Assembly: GCA_001507915.1 (NCBI GenBank)
Contig: LGER01000001.1
Coordinates: 1 to 64,000, forward strand
Direction: 5' to 3'
Origin: Desulfonauticus sp. 38_4375
Lineage (GTDB): Bacteria; Desulfobacterota; Desulfovibrionia; Desulfovibrionales; Desulfonatronovibrionaceae
Length of the DNA stretch: 64,000 bases
Part shown: positions 9,501 through 17,905 of the stretch, piece by piece
Position numbering within the stretch: position 1 is the stretch's first letter
Layout of the letters: the number at the start of each line of letters is the position of its first letter
The notes under the pieces: generated by a model
Database searches by the model: none
Seen by the model: the letters and a program-made list of their open reading frames with translations, nothing else
What the model was told of the DNA's origin: nothing
Made by a program: the position numbers and the translations under genes

Positions 9501-9788
9501 TCTCTTAAAGCTGGAGGTACAGGGCTAAACTTGACTGCTGCTGATTATGTCATCCACTATGACCCCTGGTGGAACCCGGCTGTGGAAAATCAGGCCACTG
9601 ACCGTACCCACCGTATTGGCCAGACCAAACAGGTTTTTGCCTATAAAATGATCTGTCAAAACACTGTAGAAGAAAAAATCTTAACCCTGCAACAGCAAAA
9701 GAAAGGAGTAGCTGAAGCCATTATTCCTGGTCAAAGCGCCATTCAAAGCTTAACTAGAGAAGATCTGGAAATGCTCTTTGAAGTTTAA
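6582..9788 (+). CDS. SNF2/RapA-type DEAD-box helicase with N-terminal SWIM zinc finger
   Basis: 1068 residues. A SWIM zinc finger (CNC, then CKH, about residues 75-90) is followed by a 450-residue variable region and then a complete SNF2 ATPase: DEMGLGKT (about 631), Walker B DEAQ (about 728), SGTPIENNLLELWSLFEF, and helicase C motifs ending DRTHRIGQTKQV. Bacterial SWIM-SNF2 proteins are double-stranded DNA translocases linked to transcription or chromosome remodelling, but their exact task is poorly known. AAGGAG at 6565-6570 supports the ATG at 6582; an ATG two codons later is also possible. It is a single-gene transcript, divergent from the solute-binding protein and closed by a strong hairpin terminator. 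A weak promoter-like pair, TTGCCA with TAAATA 17 bases on, lies upstream. Confidence 0.93.
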   Translation: MVMNEEKKVKDILAAFVKDNIPEYIYENAQEMASKEDLKLNLKQHSDYLELSGQVQAEDFQVYQTEISLNLELESVTYYCNCPESFAGICKHVGATLIKYLHSLEQENSEEEAILVSTDWKTTFKSYFATQLEPEPGQHYIVYRFFPEVGRLQVEFFRARQNKSGLSSVLNPITLEQILRNPEWCEVSPDLPQVAEQIGQYLDYYGHKVEIPYGLMSWFFTAIKNEYYLFFEETEKPVRIVSTPMRLQLKPTLTEDGLTFEVMLGREGKIPFPIKGEETFFFGDMPLWVFWKYTFYPVHTGIPPFLIRELVVKPPIVPHKEISEFLDRVWTQIPASDLFEQEKFLERMAPIFVEAKYNPKLFLEEEGSLLTLQIQNVYETEHGEFTLPGPDPDLQTGSYQFEGKSFLIRRDQEKEGELINRLMNLGFQARNNALWFLEPEEAINFLLDEYPKLVKEYRVYGEKNLSRYKVRLSPPRVVAQVESKEENTWFNVNIVVEYDDISVPIEKIWKAWSQGKRYVQLKDGSYTSLPESWLEKLGHKLQTMGLDPEKGPKKKYAHHEASIIDKLVEDVDELQADSFWDELREKIHTFKEITAVEQPKELNATLRPYQLQGLSYLNFLYEYKFGGILADEMGLGKTIQTLSFLQHLKEKGITGPHLIVVPTSVLPNWEREAEKFVPTMKRLVIYGAKREHIFPQIKEAELVLTTYALLRRDLEFLLPYEYASVILDEAQNIKNPNTITAKAVRKLNSRFRLCLSGTPIENNLLELWSLFEFLMPGFLGSQHAFHKGFIKPIKDGDEEALNYLKNRVKPFILRRTKDQVAKDLPPKVENVYYTALLDEQMELYASLAKKLKEQVLQRVEEKGIAGSQMSILDALLKLRQICCHPRLLKLDMPGVQTNLPSGKFEAFKELVTTIIEDGHKVLVFSQFVQMLHIIRSWLSMNKIPFAYLDGSSKDRFEQVDRFNNDPNIPIFLISLKAGGTGLNLTAADYVIHYDPWWNPAVENQATDRTHRIGQTKQVFAYKMICQNTVEEKILTLQQQKKGVAEAIIPGQSAIQSLTREDLEMLFEV

Positions 9789-9790
9789 AA

Positions 9791-9818
9791 GGTTTCAGGG
9801 GAAATCTCCCCTGAAACC
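9791..9818 (+). terminator. Rho-independent terminator of the SNF2 gene
   Basis: A perfect 12-bp hairpin (GGTTTCAGGGGA, loop AATC, TCCCCTGAAACC) begins 2 bases after the helicase stop and is followed by TTATTT. The opposite-strand gene also ends nearby, at 9931, so the structure may act in both directions. Confidence 0.85.
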
Positions 9819-9930
9819 TTATTTCAAAGACTCTTGTTTTACCTTCTAATAATCTAACTTCCAAAAGAAAATATAACCAGAAGTAGCAGGGACTAACTGC
9901 TTGTGGATTTACTTACTTTCTTAAAAACTA

Positions 9931-11154
9931 CTACTCAGATTTTAGTAAGTTATTTACCCAAAGATAAGCTGCATTTAAACATTCACTGGCATAGGTTGGA
10001 TCTATTTTCAGAAAAGCAAGTTGTTTACCTACTTTTCTCCACTCTCCCTTTTCCAGGTAAGAGGCTAAAACCAGCCATTGATGATAGGGATGTTCTGGGT
10101 CCAACAAACCTTTTTTAATGTCTTCATCCAGGAACAATTCTTCCACTATTTCAGATAGACTTTTTTGCAACAATACATCCAGATAAGAAAGGAGTCCTAA
10201 AAGAAAAAACTTCTCCCCTGACTCTTCTCCAAAAACCTTTTCAGCCAAAAGCTGCAAAAACCTGCCCCTAAAGGCAAATAAAAAAACTACTTCCTTTCCC
10301 CTATCTTCTGTACTTAAGTCAGCCAGCAAAACAACTCTTAGCCATTGTTTTATTTTCTTCTCTCCCAAACAGGTCAAAGCCCTTTGCAGAGAAGATATCT
10401 TTTCTTTAAAACCAAAATAAGGTGAATTAATATATTTAATTAAGCGGTAAGTTAAATTAATATCCTGTTTGATAATTTCACTAAGCCCCTTAAAACTTAT
10501 TTCAGGCTTACTAATTTCCTTTAAAATTTTTAACTTGCTGACTTCACTAGAGCTTAATTTTTTGCCTTCCAGGATTTCTGGCTTGCTAAAGAAAAAGCCC
10601 TGAAAATAGTCAAATCCCAACTCCAAACAGGTTAGAAACTTTTCTCTGGTTTCAACCTTTTCTGCCAAAAGTTTTACTTTATACTTTTTAAGGTTGGTAA
10701 CTATTTCTTCCAGTTCCCACTCATAAAGCTCTAAAATATCTACCTTTACTATATCTGCAATAGCAATTAAATTCTTAAATTCTTCCTGCCCCACATAATC
10801 ATCCACAGCCAGCACATAGCCCTGCTTTTTTATCTTTTTACAACAATCTACCAGCTTGGGAGTGGGATTTACTCGTTCCAAAATCTCTAAAACCACATGC
10901 TGAGAAGGAAGCAAATTATAGTGCTTTTCTAAAAGAGATTTTTCTGAAAAATTAATTAAATATTTTAAATTCATGCCCTCTTTAAAGGCCAGATTAAAAC
11001 CATCTACAAGCACCTGGCCTGTAGCAACTTCATCATCTATTGCACCAGCCTGATTTAATTTTTTACCTGAACGAAATAACAGTTCATAACCCCAAAGCTT
11101 TTCCTTGCGGTTAAAAATAGGTTGCCTGGCAATAAATATTTCTTCTAAACTCAT
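9931..11154 (-). CDS. EAL-HDOD domain signalling protein (YuxH type), EAL site degenerate
   Basis: 407 residues. Residues 1-200 match the EAL phosphodiesterase fold (IARQPIFNRKEKLWGYELLFR; VLEILE; LAVDDY; KVDIL; LLAEKVETREKF; GFDYFQGFFFSKP). The signature EAL is replaced by YELL and several metal ligands are missing, so cyclic-di-GMP hydrolysis is unlikely and a binding or scaffolding role is more probable. Residues 205-400 are an HDOD domain (INLTYRLIKYINSPYFGFKEKISSLQRAL), widespread in deltaproteobacterial signalling. It is the last gene of the argC-side operon, 15 bases after argC. The domain calls are firm; the output pathway is unknown. Confidence 0.88.
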   Translation of the reverse strand: MSLEEIFIARQPIFNRKEKLWGYELLFRSGKKLNQAGAIDDEVATGQVLVDGFNLAFKEGMNLKYLINFSEKSLLEKHYNLLPSQHVVLEILERVNPTPKLVDCCKKIKKQGYVLAVDDYVGQEEFKNLIAIADIVKVDILELYEWELEEIVTNLKKYKVKLLAEKVETREKFLTCLELGFDYFQGFFFSKPEILEGKKLSSSEVSKLKILKEISKPEISFKGLSEIIKQDINLTYRLIKYINSPYFGFKEKISSLQRALTCLGEKKIKQWLRVVLLADLSTEDRGKEVVFLFAFRGRFLQLLAEKVFGEESGEKFFLLGLLSYLDVLLQKSLSEIVEELFLDEDIKKGLLDPEHPYHQWLVLASYLEKGEWRKVGKQLAFLKIDPTYASECLNAAYLWVNNLLKSE

Positions 11155-11169
11155 CTATCTTGCCTCAGT

Positions 11170-12204
11170 TTAAGGGACCAAAGCTGTACTTATTAATCCC
11201 ATTTCCAGAGGATAACCACACAACAAATTGGCATTGGCCAGAGCCTGACCTGAGGCTCCTCTACATAAGTTATCTATGGCTGAAACCACAATTAGCTTTC
11301 CCGTTCTTTTATCTTCCACTAAACCAATAAAACAACTAAAAGTGCCCCTTACCCACCTAACCTGGGGCAATGTTCCTAAAGGAAGCACTTTGACCCACTT
11401 TTTAGACCCGTAAAAATCTTTATAAACCTCAAAAACCCTTTGTAAGTCTACCTTTAAGTCCGCATAAATGGTGCTTAAAATACCTCTATTTAAGGGCAAA
11501 AGATGAGTAGAAAAACAAACTTTAACCTCTTTTGCGCAAGCCTTGCTTAATTCTTGCTCAATTTCTGGAGTATGGCGATGCCTGGCCAGATTGTAAGCAT
11601 AAAAATTGTCATAAACCTCACAAAACAAAGTAGCTTCTTTGGGCGAGCGCCCTGCTCCAGTGGTGCCTGACTTGGAGTCTATAATAAGGTTTTCAGGCTC
11701 AATTAAATCATATTTTAAGGCTGGATACAAGCCCAAGATAACTGAAGTGGGATAACAACCAGGATTGGCTATTAAGGAAGCCTTTTTTATCTCCTCAGCA
11801 TAAATTTCTGGCAAGCCATAAACAGCTTTATCCAGATATTCCTGAGCTAAGTGTTTTACCTGGTACCACTGTTCATAAACCTTTACATCCTGCAATCTAA
11901 AGTCTGCACTAAGGTCCACTACTTTTTTGCCTTGCTCCAACAATTTTTTGGCCACCTGCATGGCTGTACCGTGAGGTAGAGCCAGGAAATAAAGCTCTGC
12001 CTCTAAATTGCTCTGCTCTAAATCTGTAATCATCAATTCTGCATACTTACTCACAAAAGGAAAAACCTCTTGCACGGCTTTTCCTGCAAGTTTTCTGGAA
12101 GTAACTTCCACCAGTTCAAAACCCGCATGATTTTCCAGTAAGCGCAATAGCTCTATTCCTGTATAACCGCTTACGCCAATGATACCCACCTTGGTTTTTT
12201 GCAT
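11170..12204 (-). CDS. argC: N-acetyl-gamma-glutamyl-phosphate reductase
   Basis: 344 residues, normal length. The N-terminal Rossmann motif GVSGYTGIELLRLL binds NADPH, and the catalytic cysteine lies in IANPGCYPTSV. Other family blocks are FLALPHGTAM, VVDLSADFRL and HLLPLNRGI. It performs the third step of arginine synthesis, reducing N-acetylglutamyl phosphate to the semialdehyde in the cytoplasm. No other arg genes are nearby; it lies between a DUF1844 gene (19 bases) and the EAL-HDOD gene (15 bases), so it appears to be part of a mixed housekeeping operon. Confidence 0.95.
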   Translation of the reverse strand: MQKTKVGIIGVSGYTGIELLRLLENHAGFELVEVTSRKLAGKAVQEVFPFVSKYAELMITDLEQSNLEAELYFLALPHGTAMQVAKKLLEQGKKVVDLSADFRLQDVKVYEQWYQVKHLAQEYLDKAVYGLPEIYAEEIKKASLIANPGCYPTSVILGLYPALKYDLIEPENLIIDSKSGTTGAGRSPKEATLFCEVYDNFYAYNLARHRHTPEIEQELSKACAKEVKVCFSTHLLPLNRGILSTIYADLKVDLQRVFEVYKDFYGSKKWVKVLPLGTLPQVRWVRGTFSCFIGLVEDKRTGKLIVVSAIDNLCRGASGQALANANLLCGYPLEMGLISTALVP

Positions 12205-12223
12205 AGTATAAACCTCAACCAGT

Positions 12224-12631
12224 TTATGCCTTTTGAATATACTTCATTCTAAGGTCAAATAAAACATCTTTTAAAAGTTTTTCCTCTTGCGCACTTAAAT
12301 TGCCTCTGGTCTTTTCTTCTAAAAGTCCCAATAAATCTATAGTCTGTTTGGCCAGGGCTAAGTTTACTTCAGTGGTGTTGGTTTCTGGATTAGCTATCTC
12401 CCCTAAATGCACCAGGGCTGAAGAGCTAAGGGAAATTACAAAGGTGGCAAAATCCAGCTTGGGCAGATTTACCTCTTCTTTGGCACTTACTTTGGCATAA
12501 TCATGCGCTATCTTTTTCTGAGCAAGCTTGCGGGCTTCACTTTCAGAAGACTTTTCTTCTTTTAATTCTTCCTCGTCCAGTTTTACACGACGATCGTTAA
12601 CAATAATCTTTTCTTCTTTTTTTTCGGACAT
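12224..12631 (-). CDS. DUF1844 family protein
   Basis: 135 residues. The first 55 are highly charged and probably disordered (VNDRRVKLDEEELKEEKSSE). The C-terminal 80 contain the conserved DUF1844 helices: LDFATFVISLSSSALVHLGEI, then LALAKQTIDLLGLLEEKTRGN and a final LRMKYIQ. The family is common in deltaproteobacteria and related phyla, has no known function, and often sits beside core metabolic or translation genes. The start is 1 base after the aminotransferase stop on the same strand, so co-expression is almost certain. Confidence 0.85.
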   Translation of the reverse strand: MSEKKEEKIIVNDRRVKLDEEELKEEKSSESEARKLAQKKIAHDYAKVSAKEEVNLPKLDFATFVISLSSSALVHLGEIANPETNTTEVNLALAKQTIDLLGLLEEKTRGNLSAQEEKLLKDVLFDLRMKYIQKA

Positions 12632-12632
12632 C

Positions 12633-13790
12633 TTAACACCCTCCTGCAGATAAAGTCTTAAAGTAGACCTTTAAAGACTCTTCCAGATAATTTCTAGCTC
12701 CACTAAAGCCACCACAAGCAACATAACTTTCCTTAAGCGCAAATAAAACGCCAAGCAAATCTACATAATCCACATAACCCATATGTCCTATACGAATTAT
12801 TCTATCTTTTAACTGGTCCTGTCCACCAGCTAAGGTATAACCAAAATTATCCTTCATATATTTTAGAACCTTGCTTGCAGATACGGCTTTAGGCAAAAGC
12901 ACAGAGGTAAGTCCCCAAGTGTAATGTTCCTTAACCAGAAGTTCAAGTCCTATAAGCTCTACCCCAGCCCTGACCATTTCCGTAAGGGCTCTTTGTTTTA
13001 AATAAATTTCCTTTAATCCCTTTTCTGTAAAATATTTTAGGCTCGCTTCCAGACTTAGAATAAGGCTTATAGCTGGAGTATAAGCAGTCTGGTTTTGTAC
13101 CACCTTCTTTTTTTCCTTTATTAAATCAAAGTAAAAAGGCCTTTTACAATTACTTTTTACCTTTTCCCAGGCTCTGCCACTTAAGGCTACAAAAGCAAGG
13201 CCAGGTGGCAACATTAACCCCTTCTGCGAACCAGTTAGCAAGCAATCTATTCCCCACTCATCCATGGGACAGGGGGAAATACCCACGGCAGAAATGCCAT
13301 CCACCACGCACAAAATGCCTTTTTTCTGGCAAAAAGAGGCAATCTCTTGTACTGGATGCATAACGCCTGTAGAAGTTTCTGAAGCCTGAACTAAAATGCC
13401 TTTAATCTCTGGATGTTCTTTAAACTTTTCCTCAATCTGACTTATCTCTACAGCCCTACCCCATTTTACAGGCAGGGAAACCACTTCTAAGCCCCAATTT
13501 AAGGCAATTTCCCTGAACCTTTGGCCAAACTTGCCGCCTTCAACCACCAGCACCTTTTCTCCAGGAGAAAAGATATTTTCTACTGCAGCTACCATGGCTC
13601 CTGTACCTGAGGAAGTGAGAATAAGCACTTCCTCTTTAGTGCCAAAGAGATACTTTAAGCCTGCTCTGACGCGGGCAAAAATATGCTTGAATTCCTCTTT
13701 ACGATGATGAATAAGTTCTCTGGCAGCTGTAAGCCTGACTTCTTCAGGTAATGGTGTAGGTCCTGGAGTCAACATTCTTGCTTTGTGCAT
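12633..13790 (-). CDS. Class V aminotransferase, alanine-glyoxylate / serine-pyruvate type
   Basis: 385 residues. Family blocks are MLTPGPTPLPEEV, LTSSGTGAMVAAVEN, ILVQASETSTGVMHPV, VDGISAVG and the pyridoxal-phosphate lysine in LLTGSQKGLMLPPGLAF. In anaerobes such enzymes may act in serine, glycine or alanine metabolism or as (S)-aspartate/phosphoserine-type transaminases; the substrate cannot be fixed here. It lies 21 bases after polA and 1 base before the DUF1844 gene. Confidence 0.88.
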   Translation of the reverse strand: MHKARMLTPGPTPLPEEVRLTAARELIHHRKEEFKHIFARVRAGLKYLFGTKEEVLILTSSGTGAMVAAVENIFSPGEKVLVVEGGKFGQRFREIALNWGLEVVSLPVKWGRAVEISQIEEKFKEHPEIKGILVQASETSTGVMHPVQEIASFCQKKGILCVVDGISAVGISPCPMDEWGIDCLLTGSQKGLMLPPGLAFVALSGRAWEKVKSNCKRPFYFDLIKEKKKVVQNQTAYTPAISLILSLEASLKYFTEKGLKEIYLKQRALTEMVRAGVELIGLELLVKEHYTWGLTSVLLPKAVSASKVLKYMKDNFGYTLAGGQDQLKDRIIRIGHMGYVDYVDLLGVLFALKESYVACGGFSGARNYLEESLKVYFKTLSAGGC

Positions 13791-13811
13791 CTATTTTCTC
13801 CCCTTTTCTAT

Positions 13812-16391
13812 TTAACTGTGAGCTTCTCCCCAATTATGACCAAAGCCCACATCTACCACCAAAGGCACAGCAAACGCATACACGCCTTCCATGATTTCCT
13901 TTATTCTCTGCACAGCCAGTTCAATCTTGGGCCTGGGCACTTCCAACACCAGTTCGTCATGAACCTGCAAAATCTGCCTGGCTTCAATTTCTTTTAACAC
14001 CTCATCTTCTTCAACCAAAAGCATGGCCTTTTTAATCACATCTGCAGCAGAACCCTGAACCACTGTATTTATAGCCATTCTTTTGGCCTGAGCTACCATC
14101 TGTTCGTTCCTGGAAAAGATATGGGGCAAAAAACGGCGCCTACCCAAAATAGTAGTGACAAACCCCTTTTCCATGGCCTGGGTTTCTACCTGCTCGTAAA
14201 ATCTTTTTACGCCTGCAAATTTTTTAAAATAAAGTTCAATAAAACTTTTGGCTTCTTTTAAAGAGATATTTAACTCCCTACTCAATTTTAAGGGCCCCAT
14301 GCCATAAAGTAAGCCAAAGTTAATGGTTTTGGCCTTTCTTCTATCATCAGCACTTATTTCTTGAGGTTTTTTCTCCAAAATCAAACAGGCCGTGGCTGTG
14401 TGAATGTCCTGTCCTTCTTTAAAGGCCTGAACCAGGTAGGGGTCCTGGGAAAAGTGAGCTAAAATTCTAAGTTCTATTTGCGAATAATCAGCAGATAATA
14501 AAAACTTATTTTCTGGAGCCACAAAACAGGCCCTCATTCTAGGCCCATACTCACCTTTAATGGGAATATTTTGCAAATTGGGATTACTACTGGAAAGCCT
14601 TCCTGTGGCAGTAGCCAGTTGATTAAAGGTGGTGTGCAATCTATTTTTAGAATCCACTTTTTTGGGTAAAGGCTCCAAATAGGTAGAGCGCAACTTTTCT
14701 AGGCTTCTATAACGCAAAATAAGCTCCACAATGGGGTGCTGATTACGTAAACTTTCTAAGGCACTTTCTGCAGTGGAAAACTGCCCAGTAGGAGTTTTTT
14801 TGCGACTCTTTAATTTTAATTCTTCAAAAAGGATCTGCGCCAGTTGCTGACTGGAGCGAATATTAAACTCCTTGCCTGCCAACTTATAAATTTCCTGAGT
14901 TAAGTCCTTTAACTCCTTTTTTACTTCTTTTAAAAAAAGTTTAAATTTCTCTAAATCCAGTAAAATACCCCTTTTTTCCATATTCACCAGCACCACACTA
15001 AGGGGTTGCTCCAGTTTTAATAAAAGTTCTTCCAGATTAGCCGCCTGTAATTTAGCCCTGAGATGTTTTCCCAGGGATAAAATACTTCTGGACAAAGGCT
15101 CTCCAGGGCTTACTAGATGCTCAACTTCCCTAGCTATTCCCTGAAGTAAAGTAGATAAAGAATAATCCCTTTGCTCTGGGTCCAAAAGATAGGCTGCCAG
15201 ACTGAGGTCAAAACAGTTTTCCCGGGTCCAGGGAAAAGAGTACTGAGAATAAAAGTCCTTTAAAGAAGAAAGGTAAATTTCCTTTCTGGTGTCCAAAAAT
15301 TCTCCAGAAAGTTTTTCATCTATTTCCAGTTCTAATTTACCATCGCCAATAAAAAACTTTTCTCCTTCTTTCCAGATGGCACAAATCTGTTCTAAATTTT
15401 TAAGCTGTTTTTCTTGAAGTTGAGGCCTTGATACTTTAGTGGAGGCCTTTTTTTCTAGTTCAAAAAAAGGTAAATTAGGAGCTTTACCTTTTTCTACCCT
15501 CTTTTTGCTACTATCCAGTTCCTCGATTTCCCTTAACAGGGAAAAAAACTCATACTCCTTACAAAAATTTTTAAACGCAGGCCAATCTGGCTCTCCCAGG
15601 GTTAAGGTCTTCAGGTCTATTTCCTGGCAACAATCTTGACGCAGGCGAGTAAGTTCCCGGTACTGATACACCTTGGGAAAGTACTCTTCAATAACCTTCC
15701 TGGCCTTACCCTTTAGCTTATCTAAGTTTTGCTCCAGCTCTTCCAGGGTTGCAAATTGCTTTAATATGTTTTGAGCTGTTTTAGGTCCAATGCCAGGCAC
15801 CCCTGGAATATTATCACTACTATCTCCTACCAGGGCCTGAAAATCAGGCCAGCTCCGGGGGGCAAAGTGCCACTTTTGAACAAAATCTTCCACTGAAAAG
15901 AATTTTTCTTCTTTTCCTCCTGGGTCCCAAATAAACACTCCTGGACTTAAAAGTTGATTTAAATCCTTATCACTGCCCACAATAACTATAGGAAATTCAT
16001 CCTTAAACCTCGCAGTTAAACTGGCAATACAGTCATCAGCCTCTATACCCTCTGTGATTAGGGAGTAAACTCCTAACAGTTTAAGCCCCTGTAAAAGCGA
16101 AGGAATCTGTTTGGCCAGATCTTCAGGCATTTTCAGCCTGTTGGCTTTGTATTCTGCCCAGATCTCTTTTCTGAAGGTAGGCTTAGGTCCATCAACAAAA
16201 AAGCCTAGATAGCGCGGCTTTTCTTCCTTTAAAATTTTTAGAATTAAACGCAGGACAATGTAAATTACATTGGTAGGAAAACCATCTGAGCGAGTAAGAT
16301 TACGATAGGCATAAAAAGCCCGGTAAATATAAGAACTTCCATCCACTAAAAAAAGTGGATTTCCTTCCCAGGCAAATTTTTTTTTAAGCAT
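13812..16391 (-). CDS. polA: DNA polymerase I, proofreading site apparently lost
   Basis: 859 residues. Residues 1-300 are the 5'-3' exonuclease/flap domain (LFLVDGSSYIYRAFYA, GIEADDCIASL, VGSDKDLNQLL, ALVGDSSDNIPGVPGIGPKTA). The C-terminal 420 are the family A polymerase with motif A SADYSQIELRILAH, motif B RRKAKTINFGLLYGMG and motif C LQVHDELVLEV. Between them, residues 320-450 keep the fold length but the DEDD exonuclease acids are not recognisable: the expected FDTET motif is replaced by KFFIGDGKLELEID. The enzyme should therefore fill gaps and remove RNA primers without proofreading, as in Taq and several other bacterial Pol I enzymes. It overlaps the DHH phosphoesterase gene by 8 bases. 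Confidence 0.95.
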   Translation of the reverse strand: MLKKKFAWEGNPLFLVDGSSYIYRAFYAYRNLTRSDGFPTNVIYIVLRLILKILKEEKPRYLGFFVDGPKPTFRKEIWAEYKANRLKMPEDLAKQIPSLLQGLKLLGVYSLITEGIEADDCIASLTARFKDEFPIVIVGSDKDLNQLLSPGVFIWDPGGKEEKFFSVEDFVQKWHFAPRSWPDFQALVGDSSDNIPGVPGIGPKTAQNILKQFATLEELEQNLDKLKGKARKVIEEYFPKVYQYRELTRLRQDCCQEIDLKTLTLGEPDWPAFKNFCKEYEFFSLLREIEELDSSKKRVEKGKAPNLPFFELEKKASTKVSRPQLQEKQLKNLEQICAIWKEGEKFFIGDGKLELEIDEKLSGEFLDTRKEIYLSSLKDFYSQYSFPWTRENCFDLSLAAYLLDPEQRDYSLSTLLQGIAREVEHLVSPGEPLSRSILSLGKHLRAKLQAANLEELLLKLEQPLSVVLVNMEKRGILLDLEKFKLFLKEVKKELKDLTQEIYKLAGKEFNIRSSQQLAQILFEELKLKSRKKTPTGQFSTAESALESLRNQHPIVELILRYRSLEKLRSTYLEPLPKKVDSKNRLHTTFNQLATATGRLSSSNPNLQNIPIKGEYGPRMRACFVAPENKFLLSADYSQIELRILAHFSQDPYLVQAFKEGQDIHTATACLILEKKPQEISADDRRKAKTINFGLLYGMGPLKLSRELNISLKEAKSFIELYFKKFAGVKRFYEQVETQAMEKGFVTTILGRRRFLPHIFSRNEQMVAQAKRMAINTVVQGSAADVIKKAMLLVEEDEVLKEIEARQILQVHDELVLEVPRPKIELAVQRIKEIMEGVYAFAVPLVVDVGFGHNWGEAHS

Positions 16392-17406
16392 TTTCTATTT
16401 TTTTCTCCTGCTTAGGAGCACAGGTAGAGCGTTTGCGTACATGATAAAAACGCTGCCACATAAATTGTTGAGGATGTATTCCCCCCAGCTTCTCTACTGG
16501 AATCTCTGCTCTGGCCATGGTTCTATGCCCACCAGCAGGACCAAAATCAGCAAAAAGCTTGCGCGCAAACTTGCCCATATCTCTTCTCAGGCCATCACCT
16601 CTAAAAATAACCACTAGTTTATCATCATAAAGTCCACCCACCATATCCCAGGAAATATTATGCACCTGCAAAAAAAAGTCTGCCAGAATAACCAGGACAT
16701 CAGGAGATTCCACACTACCTAAAAAAACTGCCAGACCATTTCCCAAAATTTTCACTTTTTTTAAGGCCTGGGAAAAATATTTTAGCCAGCTTTTATGAAA
16801 TTCAGAACGAATAATCTTTTGTAAAAGCAAGGGGTTGTAAGACTTGGTAAGGTACTTAAAGGCCTTGATATCCGTATCCACAAAGGGCCTTTCAAAACTC
16901 TGGGTATCTGTTTTTATTCCATAGGCCAGGGCTGTAGCCAGCAACTTGCCAGGCCTTATTTTTAAATTGTACAAATATTCAGTCAAAATAGTAGAATTGG
17001 CTCCATATTCAGGACGAACATCCACAAACTCAGCTTCTACTGGATGCTCTTTAAGTAAAGGATGATGGTCAATTACAATGGAAAAGTTGAGTTGGGCAAA
17101 GTCTGGATGATGGTGAGGCTGGGAGTCCACCAGGGCAAATTTATCAAATTGAACTATTAAGTTGGAAGTAGCCTTTTGGGTAGGAATACGCAAAAGCTTA
17201 ACCATAGCCAGATTATCCGGCCTGCTAATTTCATTGACATGTCCAATAGCTACCTCTAATACCCTGTGGGCCAAAATCCTTTTTAAGGCCATGGCTGAAG
17301 CCAGGGCATCTGGGTCTGCATTGACCAAAATAAGCCAGCGTTCACTTTTATCCAGAAGCGACAAAAGTGAGGGGATTTTATCCGTCAGATTCTTAAAATA
17401 AGCCAT
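16384..17406 (-). CDS. DHH/DHHA1 family phosphoesterase (NrnA-like)
   Basis: 340 residues from the ATG at 17404-17406, chosen over one 27 bases upstream because AAGGA precedes it at a good distance and the overlap with cobU is smaller (14 bases). The DHH domain shows NADPDALASAMALKRI, DSQPHHHPDF and the DHH core VIDHHPLL; the C-terminal DHHA1 motif is GPAGGHRTMARAEIP. Family members degrade nanoRNA or 3'-phosphoadenosine 5'-phosphate (PAP) or cyclic dinucleotides. In a sulfate reducer that uses APS rather than PAPS, a nanoRNase role is more likely, but this is inference. Confidence 0.87.
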   Translation of the reverse strand: MAYFKNLTDKIPSLLSLLDKSERWLILVNADPDALASAMALKRILAHRVLEVAIGHVNEISRPDNLAMVKLLRIPTQKATSNLIVQFDKFALVDSQPHHHPDFAQLNFSIVIDHHPLLKEHPVEAEFVDVRPEYGANSTILTEYLYNLKIRPGKLLATALAYGIKTDTQSFERPFVDTDIKAFKYLTKSYNPLLLQKIIRSEFHKSWLKYFSQALKKVKILGNGLAVFLGSVESPDVLVILADFFLQVHNISWDMVGGLYDDKLVVIFRGDGLRRDMGKFARKLFADFGPAGGHRTMARAEIPVEKLGGIHPQQFMWQRFYHVRKRSTCAPKQEKKIENA

Positions 17407-17905
17407 CTTCTTGATCCTTAATTTTGAGAGCACAACCAGCTACTACCAGATATACTTTTGCACATAGTCTGGCAAGTTTCTGATTGAATTCTCCCAATCC
17501 TCTTACTTCCCAGGTTAATTTTCCTGGCAAAAGCCCAAGTCCTACTTCACTGCTGACCAAAATAACTTCCTGCTTTAAGAAAACTAAACTCTCCCAAAAA
17601 GCTTCTAAATATTCTTCTCTTTCTTCTTTAGACAAAGAAAAAAACCAAAAATCAAGACCCTCAATTAAAATCTTATCCAAAGAAGCAGGTAAAGATTTTA
17701 AAGTCCCGGCCAAATTTTTCTCCACTTCAAAGACCTTTATTTCAGGATTACGCTCTAAACGATGGTCTAAAATCTGTTTTTTAAAAGCAAAATCCAGGCC
17801 CTTACCTGTAACCACCAAAGCACCTTCGCCCTGAAGATTATTAAAAAGCTTTAAAGCAAAATTACTTTTGCCCGACTTTGCTCCGCCCAAAACCAAACTA
17901 AACAA
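17393..17905 (-). CDS. cobU: Adenosylcobinamide kinase / adenosylcobinamide-phosphate guanylyltransferase
   Basis: 170 residues with the P-loop at the extreme N-terminus (LVLGGAKSGKS) and the second-half segments ILIEGLDFW and EVILVSSEVGLGLLP that mark CobU/CobP. The enzyme phosphorylates adenosylcobinamide and transfers GMP to give AdoCbi-GDP in the nucleotide-loop assembly of cobamides. It follows cbiR with an 8-base overlap, consistent with a salvage and remodelling pair. The usual LGNGLTDxL-type wording is not obvious, so the sequence is somewhat divergent. Confidence 0.87.
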   Translation of the reverse strand: MFSLVLGGAKSGKSNFALKLFNNLQGEGALVVTGKGLDFAFKKQILDHRLERNPEIKVFEVEKNLAGTLKSLPASLDKILIEGLDFWFFSLSKEEREEYLEAFWESLVFLKQEVILVSSEVGLGLLPGKLTWEVRGLGEFNQKLARLCAKVYLVVAGCALKIKDQEDGLF

